Of a stretch of 64,000 nucleotides of DNA, positions 10,916-20,088 are shown one piece after another. The notes beneath the pieces are model-generated. The model saw nothing but the letters and a program-made list of their open reading frames with translations. It searched no databases and was not told where the DNA came from. Numbering within the stretch: position 1 is the first letter of the stretch; every line of letters starts with the position of its first letter. The position numbers and the translations under genes were made by a program. The stretch covers positions 126,049,657 through 126,113,656 of the forward strand of contig NC_083345.1 of the NCBI RefSeq assembly GCF_019175385.1, read 5' to 3'. The stretch comes from Lycium barbarum. Its lineage: Eukaryota > Streptophyta > Magnoliopsida > Solanales > Solanaceae.

Positions 10916-11515
10916 GTTGGACGGATAACCTTAAACGGAGAGAAATTTGTCGATTTATGCATGAGCAGCCCTTAGCAAAATTATCAAGTGATGTCGAAAT
11001 CTAGAGGTAAACAATCAATAGCAGGGTTGAAATTTAGTTAATTAGGTTCTATGTGATAATCATAGTCTCTAAAGTCCAAGTTATTGAGATCTAAATTATA
11101 TTCAAAATATCTTCGAGATTTTTGGAAGAAAAGACTAACATACGTCCACCTTGAATCAAAGTGTCTCCATTGCTATATTACTGTAATAGGCAACTAATTA
11201 AGAAAACATTCACAATGAAATGACATCAAGAAATTAAATAATCCACCAGCAAACTAATTCACCCATAATTTCAAAATATAACCAACTCCATTTCTCATGT
11301 TTTGATGAAGGGAGCATAATGAAAATTTTGATGTAAGATATTTCAAACACAATCAAAATGTTTATAAATAGTACTATCATGCAGAGCATCAAACGGCTAC
11401 TCAAGAAGATAAATGCTTTAAAGAAACAAAGAAAGTTGGTTATTTGTCAGGAAAATATGGGAATCCTAAATAGGAAGTCAAACACATCTGCGCAACACAA
11501 AGTTATCCTACAGTC

Positions 11516-11715
11516 TTAAAAATTGACATTATAGGGGTAAATCCCTGCTTTGGGATCAAGCATGTTGGCTACAGAGAGGCCAGCATGGTTACATAGAGAT
11601 CTGCCAGCTGAAGCTCTAGGACCTTTACGCACGGATAAAATAAGCCTTTCATCATTCAGGAACTGGCCAGCAAAGCATATCTGAAAGGTGGTATTCAACA
11701 AAGCATAAGTTCCGG
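11516..11715 (-). pseudogene. unidentified gene fragment, unit 1 copy
   Basis: On the minus strand the end reads GLSVANMLDPKAGIYPYNVNF and then a stop. Compared with the unit 3 copy (37819-37959), about 60 nt in the middle are missing, so the frames upstream and downstream of the join no longer belong together. I do not recognise the protein family. Confidence 0.4.
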
Positions 11716-12154
11716 CTGGTCAAGCTGGATCTTGACTTAGTTGGGAACAATATTTTGGTGCTCTATCATGTTATGTTGTAGCTGGGAATAATTCATAAGC
11801 TATTTCTGATAGTTGTAGGCTATAACGTACATGTTTCTTGTCTTAGTATAGTTTCCTGATACTAGGATATAGAAGAGATAAGGTTTATGCCCTCCTCCTT
11901 GTATTGCAATTCTGTGGGTTTTCAATTAACAAGGTAGGGGTTTATGTCAAATCCCGGCCCCCAACACTATAGGAGATGAAAACCTGGGTGAGTAGTTTAT
12001 TGAAAAAAAAGATATTTTTATAGGAGACAAGGGTCAAATTTGCCCTTTCTGAAATTGGGCAACTTGATGCATCGTTAATTTGTAATATAGTACCCTCGAT
12101 ATCGGGTAAAGTCTCATATTTTTCCTTTGACCCCTCACCGAGCTCCAACTTGAG

Positions 12155-12433
12155 CACTACAAGAAAGTATAGAAATGACAATAAAAAATTTAATATTTGG
12201 CAACAATTTGGTTTTACTGTTGGCAAATGATCTTTTTTGTTGCCAAAAAATTTAATTTTGTTGTCATAGTATTAATTATTGTTGCAAAAAATACTTTTGG
12301 CAACAACAAAAAAAGTTGTTGCAATAACAGCCGTTGAGAAAAGTCTACGCGACCAAAAAAAAAAATATTGTTGCCACAAGTACTTTTTGTAACAATAATC
12401 AATCTATTGCCAAATATATTTTTTCTTGTAGTG
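12155..12433. mobile_element. CACTA-type MITE, only in unit 1
   Basis: The terminal inverted repeats are CACTACAAGAAA and TTTCTTGTAGTG, the classic En/Spm (CACTA) ends. They are flanked by the 3-bp direct repeat GAG (12152-12154, 12434-12436), which is the right length for CACTA elements. Units 2 and 3 have the uninterrupted empty site TTTGAGGGTTATT. The element is 279 bp with no coding capacity, and inside it the words TTGGCAACAA/TTGTTGCCAA recur in both orientations, so it can fold into a long hairpin. Confidence 0.92.
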
Positions 12434-12889
12434 GAGGGTTATTTTAAATCATAGTATGAAAATTGAGGGGTAAATTAAACTTTTTTTTTAAGGAATTTGG
12501 ACATACCTAGCTTGCGTCTATTTCACGTTGAAACAAATACGAGACGATTTGTTAACAATAAGAATATGAATGAGCAAAAAATATAAGAAATTGAACAATA
12601 CCGAATAGTACATGTCCAAATTAGTTCCACGATCTCTTTCATTTACTCATTCCTTGGTACTAAAATAGGTATGGGCAAATGTACATCGAAGGTAAGTGGC
12701 CCAATCATTTAGGGAAATATTTTTAGAATATATTTATGTTAAGTTCAAATTCATCTTTGCAAAGAGTTTTTTATGTAATAATACTGGTCCTGATTTAAAA
12801 TTCTGAATTCACTTTATTTATAGGGAGGGACCCACCTAACCCCACAATTAATGTGTAATGAACGTTACTAGAAATAATTATAGCAGAAC

Positions 12890-13018
12890 AATTCCCAGTG
12901 TAACTAGAAAATAACCAAGTTCATAGAATGATTTAGCTGATTCATGTGGGCTGCTCCTTTTTTTTAAATAGAATGAATCAGCTAAATCATTCTATGAACT
13001 TGGTTATTTTCTAGTTAC
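12890..13018. repeat. snap-back palindrome, only in unit 1
   Basis: About 48 bases ending at 12941 (AACTAGAAAATAACCAAGTT through GCTGATTCAT) reappear as their reverse complement at about 12971-13017, around a loop holding GTGGGCTGCTCCTTTTT. In units 2 and 3 the same locus has no palindrome, and the loop word occurs in the opposite orientation (AAAAAGGAGCAGCCCACAT). The region is therefore rearranged in unit 1 and is not a MITE. Confidence 0.85.
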
Positions 13019-13726
13019 TGATAGCGACTGATTCTTATACTTTGCTTAATTAGTAGTATTAATTATTAGGTTAATGAACGTGCTAGAATTAATCTAGCCA
13101 AGATCCGAAAAATGATCTTGGACAAAGGCCGCTTTTACTTTTACCTTCAATATTTTATTTGGGTGTATAGTTTATTCGGCCAGACTTTTTCTTTTAATCT
13201 GGATCCGTCGGTGTCACTCACTGGATTTTCAGATATACTTTTAACTTTAATATATACACATAGTGGGCAAGCAAAGAAAGTTAGTTGGCAACTGATAACG
13301 CGTAAAATGATAATTAAATTGTCTGATCATCTCATTTAATAATAAAAAATATTTTTTTTTGAGACATATTAAAAAGAAAAATACGTGTCATATAAATTGG
13401 AATAGAAAAAATACTTTATTTTGTTTAATCATATTTCGGATTAATAAAGGACTATTTTAGAACACTAGGAATATTTCATTCCGAATTAAAACATAAAAAA
13501 CTTCAGAATTATAGAATCAATCAATGAAAAAATTGGTTAAGACAGCATTATCAATACGATTTATTCTTTATCTATTAACTAACGGAGTTGCAGATATTCA
13601 AAATTATCATGATGGTCCTATTAAGAGTTGGGGCTAAGGTTGTGCATCACATCCTCAATTGTTCACTTGTTAATTAAGACAACATATTCCTGAGTTAGAA
13701 AATGGAAGTTGTCCCCACGCAACTTA

Positions 13727-14090
13727 TAGCCTGTTTGGCCAAATTTATTCCCCCCCCCAAAAGTACTTATTTTTTCAATAAGTACTTATTTGAAAAAAAG
13801 TGAAGTGTTTGGCCAAGCTTTTAGAAGAAAATAAGTGCTTCTAGAGAGTAGCAGAAACAGTTTTTCAGAAGCTAAAAAAAATTGTTTTTGCCCAAAAGCA
13901 TTTTTTTAAAAGTACTTTTGAGAAAAATACAAATAAAAACACTTTTTAAAAGTTTGGTCAAACACTAATTGCTGTTCAAAAGTACTTTTATAATTAATTG
14001 GCCAAACACAAACTGATTTTTGCCAAAAGTGCTTTTTTGAAAAGTACTTTTTAAAATAAGCTGATTTTAGAAGTTTGGCCGAACAGGCTA
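13727..14090. mobile_element. TTA-flanked MITE (PIF/Harbinger-Tourist type), only in unit 1
   Basis: The ends are TAGCCTGTTTGGCCAAA and TTTGGCCGAACAGGCTA, inverted with few mismatches. They are flanked by TTA on both sides (13724-13726 and 14091-14093), the three-base target duplication of PIF/Harbinger-type elements. Units 2 and 3 show the empty site GCAACTTAATTAG. The inside is built from many copies of AAAGTACTT and CTTTTTGAAAA-like words. Length 364 bp, no coding capacity. Confidence 0.88.
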
Positions 14091-14612
14091 TTAATTAGAA
14101 ATGAGTCATGTTACACGTTATTAATTTCAGAATTGGTATTCTAATTTCCTGGTATATTCGTCATGCAAAATTAGGGATTGGTGAAGACTGAAGAGTCAAT
14201 GAGAATTAAATAGTTGAACGAAACACAGCCAATAGTTGAACAAAACATAGCCAAAATCGACAAGAATCCTCTATGATAGATTGAGTGAACTAAGAAATAA
14301 TTAATTAATTCGGTACTAAAAGAGCCTTTAGGAAGATAAAAGGCTTAATTAAGTATCATCATGTTGCTAATCTCTAAAGTTAGAAAATATTGTAATCAAA
14401 TAGTTACTTGTAATGACTAGCCGTGATTAAGCAAGTGAAAATGCATCCATTAGATGACTATAGTTCCTTGTTTGTACGGTTCAAAACTTTTGTTACTTGA
14501 GGAGGTGGGAATGTCCAGCTCTTTTTTGTTGTTTGAGGAAATTCAGTTTTATGTTCCCTCCTTCGTGTATTCACTTTTTGGATATTTATTTACAGAATAG
14601 GGGTCGATGTCC

Positions 14613-14795
14613 AAAAGAGTTCAATACTCCTTCTGTCCAAAAAAAATTGTCCCACTTTCCTTATTAGTTTATCCAAAAAAAGTTGACACATTTTTATCTA
14701 AGGCTTGTTTTAGATCACACATTTCAAAAGTCTTCCTTTATTTTTTAAATTCCGTGTCAAATCAAATCAGGACAATCTTTTTGGGACCAAGATAA
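14613..14795. mobile_element. degraded Stowaway-like insertion, only in unit 1
   Basis: Units 2 and 3 read straight from GGGGTCGATGTC into a different short sequence and then CCCATCTTCCATTTGATG. Unit 1 instead has about 180 bp starting TACTCCTTCTGTCC and ending with GGACAATCTTTTTGGGACC-like sequence. This is a worn Stowaway-type TIR pair. The target-site copy is not clear. Confidence 0.5.
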
Positions 14796-15035
14796 TACCT
14801 TTTTTTTCCATCTTCCATTTGATGTGACTTTATCATTGAGAAAACATGAATCTTTTTTTAACATCTGATATTTTTTGTTTTACTTTTACCTTGTTAGATA
14901 ATATATTTTTATAATCATAGAATATTATTAGCATGATTAAAATTATAAGTTTCAAGAATACTTTTGGTGTTAGTCAAAATATTCTAGAATCTTTTAAACT
15001 TCATCCTCAATTAAATATTGCCATACACTCCATCG

Positions 15036-15086
15036 CCCCCCCCCCCCCCCCACCACCACCAACAACCAAAACCGCCCCCACCCCCA
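15036..15086. promoter_or_regulatory. C-rich tract upstream of bHLH copy 1
   Basis: A run of 16 C is followed by CCACC repeats and two further runs of five C, about 430-480 bp upstream of the start codon. The minus strand therefore carries several G runs able to form a G-quadruplex. A C-rich tract lies at the same place in the other units. Confidence 0.6.
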
Positions 15087-15356
15087 ATTTATGTGAGGCA
15101 TTTGATTGAACGATAATTTAAGGAACAATGATCTATTTTTAAAAATTTTGAGGTCTATAACATGTCACAAATATTTGTGTGTGATTATAAATCATCTAAT
15201 TAAGCAAAAAATAAAATGTTTAAAGTTAAATTATTTTAAATATAATAAAAAGATATCACTTTTTAAGGACGAATTAAAAAAATATCACGCGAAAAAATAG
15301 AATATAAACTTGGAATGGAAAGGGGGAAAAAAAGAAAAAGAAAGAAGTGCAGAAAC

Positions 15357-15514
15357 CACGTGAAAATGGTGCCAAAATAGAACGTATTGTATGAAAGGAA
15401 CCTCTACCTCTGCTAATATATTAAAGCCAAAACTCTCTGTGAGGATTAAGGCTCAACAATAATCTCTCTTCATCAATTATTACTACTAAAATAAATTAGT
15501 AGTAGTTGCTGAAA
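15357..15514 (+). promoter_or_regulatory. promoter/5' leader of bHLH copy 1, with G-box
   Basis: A CACGTG G-box (15357-15362) lies 153 bp before the ATG. The TATA-like stretch TAATATATTAAAG (about 15414-15426) lies about 95 bp before the ATG. Group III bHLH proteins bind G-boxes, so self-regulation or cross-regulation among the copies is possible (inference). Unlike unit 3, the TATA segment is present once. Confidence 0.55.
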
Positions 15515-17527
15515 ATGGAAAATATATTTTCTACTTCACAGCCAAACACACTTCAAAAACTCCTTCAATATATAATCCATAGTCGTCAAGAATGGTGGGT
15601 TTATTCCATCTTCTGGAAAGCATCCAAAGATGTCAATAACCGTCTTATCTTCTCTTGGGGCGATAGCCATTTTCGTGGAACTAAAGACACAGCTTCCGCG
15701 AAAATAGGCCATCGCCAGTACCATCAGCATCAGAAGAAATTTGGCTTCGATGTAATTGATGATACCAGTAATGATAATGTTACAGATTCGGAGTGGTTTT
15801 ATATGTTATCTATGACACAGTGTTTCGTGGCTGAGGATGAACTCGTCGTACGAGCTTATACCTCGGCCAGCTCACACGTGTGGCTGGCTAATTATTATGA
15901 ATTGCAGCTTTATAATTGTGATAGAGCTAAAGAAGCTGATTTGCATGGAATTCGTACGATTGTGTGTATTGCTACTCCTGGTGGTGTTGTCGAATTGGGT
16001 TCTTCTGATGTTATTCAAGAAAATTGGGAATTTGTTCAGCTCATTAGGTATCTATTTGGATCAAACAATAACGTGAATGCGACTTCTCATCTACCCATCA
16101 ATCAAGGTATTTCTAGCTTTGATTCTATTTCTGTTGAACTGTGTGATTGTTTCTTGTACTCTTCTTTTCAATTTGTGATATAGTTTAAATCGAAATGAAA
16201 TTTAAGAAAGAAATTAAGTTTTTTGAAGCTTGTAACATTAAACATAACATATGTGCAGTTATAAAAGTTGAGAACTTGTTTAGCTTATTAGGTCTCTATT
16301 TGGAACATATAATAACATGAATACGACAACTCATGTACCCATGAACCAAGTATATATTTGGAGCCTTAATTTGGTTTACGTTGAGTCGTGTGACTATTCA
16401 TCTGACAGTGTCCAAACATATGCCTCTTCAGTGAGTCTGATTCTTAAAATACACAATTTCTTCTAAAGGCTTAATTTGTCAAAGAAAATATACTTCTAGT
16501 TAATTATATTGCGGCTCACTGGCTCAACATGTCTTTTCATGTGTTCACCTGATTCTTTTTCATGGCTAAACATGTAGAAATAATTTTTTTGTTTTTGTTT
16601 CCATTCTTTTTGGGTGGCAGTGAGGTTAGAGAAAAAGATGTCTTATCGGCTCTGATACCATGTTGAATTATGCAATCATAGTTTCATCTAAAAATTCAAA
16701 CTGTTAGATAGGGCTTAATTTTAATTATTTAATTACATTATGACTCAGCAGTAACATCGGGAGATCATCAGAACGTTGGAAAACGTGGATCACCTTGCCA
16801 AGAAGCAGATGTTATAAAGCAAGAAATGGTTATAGGAAACCTCATATCAGATTCAGGCAATTCCGATTTCGAGAGCGAGTCCTCACCTATCAACAATGTT
16901 GTCAATCGGTCACGAAAGCGGGGAAAGAAGGGCGATTCAAGCAGTACAATAATAACCAGTCGAGAAACAACAATGGAAATTCACGTGGAGGCTGAGAGAA
17001 GAAGAAGGGAAAAATTGAACCATCGATTCTACGCGCTACGAAGCTTTGTTCCGTATGTGTCCAAAATGGACAAAGCTTCATTATTAGCAGACGCAGTTAC
17101 TTATATCAATGAGCTCAAATCTAAAATTGAAGATCTAGAATCCAAATTAATCGAGCCCCAGAAAAAACCTATAACTATTGAGCGACACGATTCCTATAGT
17201 GCGTCTTCTGTTGTAACTGATCGAGGTAACAATAATAAGTCATTATTTCCGAGCAGCATTAACGGGGCACAAAATGGGATGGAAATTGAGGTGAAAATTA
17301 TAGGATCGGAAGCCATGATTAGGGTTCAGTCTTTGGATGTGAATCATCCGTGTGCGAGATTGATGAAAGTGATGAAAGAGCTGGAGTTTCAGATTTATCA
17401 TGCAAGTGTTTCCAGTGTTAAAGACTTGATGCTTCAAGATATCGTGATTAGGGTTCCGGATGAGTTATCAAATGAAGAAGCCTTAAAATCCACTATAGTG
17501 ACAATATTAAGTGTTGCTGAGAATTAG
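15515..17527 (+). CDS. bHLH14-like: bHLH14/MYC-like transcription factor, copy 1 (two exons)
   Basis: Exons 15515-16106 and 16752-17527 (455 aa) are joined at AAG|GTATTT and a CAGCAG acceptor, with matching phase. Residues about 9-190 form the bHLH-MYC N-terminal domain ([40 protein letters not shown]), which in this group binds JAZ repressors and activates transcription. The basic helix-loop-helix follows a basic patch. [13 protein letters not shown] supplies the His-Glu-Arg set (H275, E279, R283) typical of G-box binders, and [17 protein letters not shown] forms helix 2. An ACT-like domain (about 375-450) closes the protein. The overall form and the C-terminus ([10 protein letters not shown]) resemble Arabidopsis bHLH14, a jasmonate-response regulator of group IIId, by memory comparison. 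Members of this group usually have no intron. The upstream in-frame TTG codon is not used; the ATG matches copy 3. A four-residue SSTT stretch near the start in copies 2 and 3 is missing here. Confidence 0.88.
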
Positions 17528-20088
17528 TACTAAGCATATATTACTGCATGCTGGCTTGCTATCTATAGTATACATATGATTATCCGTGTAATTCAGGGAC
17601 TCGTGTTATATATATAAAATTGCAGGACATACGCTCCGTGGCATGCCTCATTGATCAGGAAATCTATTTATCTTTTTCTCTTTTTTTTGCCCTTTTTCAT
17701 TTTAACTATAAAATTGCAGGACTTCGAACAATTTATTTGACTAGGCATGAAATTTAAGAAATAAATAAAAACTTTCGGAACTTGTGGTCTAAAACAAGTC
17801 ATATATTTCTGTGGTTGTAAATAATTTCATTAAGAGTAAAAGGAAATTATTTCTAAATATATACTAAAATTGAAATTGCATCACATAAATCGGGACAGAG
17901 AGTAATATAATATTATATCAAAAGCAAAAGCTCCCTACAGAGAATACATACCTCACAGCTAATGTAGTGAAGTAAACACAACAAATAAGACCTGATAATA
18001 CATAAATACCTCTGGTACTAAATTATCCTCTTTGTAATTATTTTTTTTTAACTATACACCTTAATTTTGGGAGGCTCTATATATTTGTTCGAAGTGATAT
18101 TAATTGGAGACAAGTACGGGGAAGAAGTAAACTTCATGATATGTTTACCATTTAAAAGTCTTTCCCTTTGTAAGACCGCATAATAATAATTGTTCATTTT
18201 TCTTTTTCATTATTATTGCTGAATGCGGACTAGAAAGCTGCGAAATTATTTGCGTAAATTTCAATGTTGACGGGTAGAAAATAATGCCATGAATAACCAT
18301 CAAAAGTAATTTTTTTTTGTTTGTTTGTTTGGGAAAACCATATAAAAGCTAGATATAAGTAAAAGATGCAAAATAATTTTTCGTGCTTAAAGTTCAACCT
18401 ATTTTTTTTTTTTTGGTTGTGTATATACATACACACACACATTATTAGTTCTACAAATTATTCCTCTAGTATTGTCAAAATTTGTAGTTCTACGAATAAT
18501 AGATTGGCCATTTTGTTGATTATATTGCTGAGTTTAGCAGCACGATCAAACCCATAATAGAGAGGCCCTAGAAAAGATAGTAGAGAGGCCGGGCCACCTG
18601 CAAAGCCCATAACAAAAAATGAGGTCCGATTGGTGCCCATAAGATGGCAAATGGCTGATTTACACGAACATCCTTTTTAGGCCCACATTTGAATTGGGTC
18701 ATTCGCACAAAAGTCCTTATTCGGGGATGGTCTTTAATTTTTGTCTCTCAAATTGTTGGTCTTTAATTTTTGTCGTTCGGTACTTTAACTGATCGAAAAT
18801 ACCACTGAGATTCTGGGTTCGAATCCCAGCAAAGTATATAGAAAAAAAATCGCAAGGCAGAATTCCATAACAAAATTAGGTCTATTCGAGCAAGGCCTAA
18901 CTTATGTAGAATCACAGCAGAGGGAAAAAAGGAAACAATTCGTAAGGCGTAGTTTCTATATAGAAGTCATGCCTTGTCTGGCATAACTTTTGCCTTAACG
19001 TAGAACTACAGAAGTTATGCTTTATACGGCCTAACTTGGAACTATTGCATTTTCGCGAAACCTAGCCTAGCAAAAATGTTTTTGTTTTTTTACTAAGCCG
19101 GAATTCTAACCCAGATCGTCGGGGTATTTTAGACCACTTTTTTAGGCGAAGGAAAAAAATTAAAGACCAGCGCTTTTGAAGGGAAATCCGTGCAAAAAAA
19201 TGATTTAAATTTGTCCCTATTTTAAAAAGTTGTGCAAATTTTACGTTTGGAAAATTACTCGTTCAAATAACATCAAACCCGGGTATAATGTTTGCATTTA
19301 TATGTCAAACCTTACAGACAAAACTTTAGACTGCCGTCGGAGGCGGAACCATGATTTTAATTTTATGGGTTCTGAATTTTAGGAAAACAATTTTCAAGTG
19401 CTAATAATTGAGTTCTAAGTTTAATATTATACATAAATTTTTAAACACAAATACACTTTTTGGAGCGAAAGCTACTAGGTTCGGCTGATCTCGTATTCAG
19501 ATTTCTGAAACTGCCCTGATTGTCGCATAACATTTGCAATATGTACAAAAATTAAACTGTCGCCTAACGTCTACTCAGAAAACTTTTAGTTTGCTCAAAA
19601 GCGGTCATAAGACCATGATCTAAAAGTTCCATAAGTTACAAGAGATGTAAAAAGAGGTTTATTTACTAAGCAGTTGTCCAAAAAAGGATAATTGGTGAAA
19701 TTTTCTGAATTTAAATAGTCACCATTTGAGAAAGAAAAAAATCATTAGAAAGGCCATAACTTTCTTAAGGAGAGGCATAACTTCAGTGTAAATTGTTTAT
19801 AAGTTCTGCCCATACATTATTAACAAGTTATGATGGTTACTGGTTAGACACAATTTTGCTACACACTGTTCAAATACCCGAAAACTTCATCAATTTTTGT
19901 AAAGCTCTCTAAGATGAAGTATCTAATCATAACACACAAGATGGAAAATACCTCATAACTTAACTAAAAGTTGTTGGTTAAATAATTTGTTCTTAATTTT
20001 TATACTGACAATATAAAAAACTTTTATAATACTTAGATCATTAAAAAAGAAAAAAAGAAATTATATGTGTTATGTATATTAAAGCTGG
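17528..20088. other. downstream region of unit 1 and start of unit 2, no gene seen
   Basis: AT-rich DNA shared with 29446-32070. It holds a Stowaway-like end near 17885 (CGGGACAGAGAGTA), a fold-back repeat (18703-19200), and a dispersed repeat containing GAGGCGGAACCATGATTTTA (about 19338). The unit 1/unit 2 join lies at about 19747. No convincing coding frame was found. Confidence 0.6.
18703..19200. repeat. fold-back (TIR) repeat downstream of bHLH copy 1
   Basis: The left part reads TTCGCACAAAAGTCCTTATT...GGTCTTTAATTTTTG, and the right part reads AAAAATTAAAGACCAGCGC...AAATCCGTGCAAA, an imperfect inverted pair. Inside is a tRNA-like T-arm word (GGGTTCGAATCCCA) with no matching acceptor or anticodon arm. 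The same element sits in unit 2 at about 30658-31190. Confidence 0.5.

Larger units (their letters stand above)
6752..19746 (+). repeat. tandem segmental duplication, unit 1
   Basis: Homology to units 2 and 3 starts at the TAACTTT...AAGGAGAGGCATAAC stretch. It continues with the same order of landmarks: long LTR (TGTAACGACCCG start), Stowaway-like MITE, AT-rich block, C-rich tract, bHLH gene, then about 2.2 kb of downstream DNA. Relative to the others, unit 1 lacks about 790 bp inside the LTR (junction near 7606), about 820 bp near 13244, and about 440 bp near 14470. It has private insertions at 12155-12433, 13727-14090 and about 14613-14795. Edges are read by eye and are good to about 20 bases. 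Confidence 0.92.

Noticed and set aside
15506..15514. Start of bHLH copy 1 at an upstream TTG codon
   Set aside because: The ATG at 15515 aligns exactly with the ATG of copies 2 (27948) and 3 (42173).
16795..16995. Alternative-frame protein overlapping bHLH exon 2 (also at 43465-43782)
   Set aside because: It lies in another frame of a well-supported bHLH exon and has no features of its own.
18790..18840. Possible tRNA gene from the T-arm word GGGTTCGAATCCCA (also at 30770-30790)
   Set aside because: No matching acceptor stem, D arm or anticodon arm could be drawn upstream; it lies inside a fold-back repeat and is only a tRNA-like fragment.
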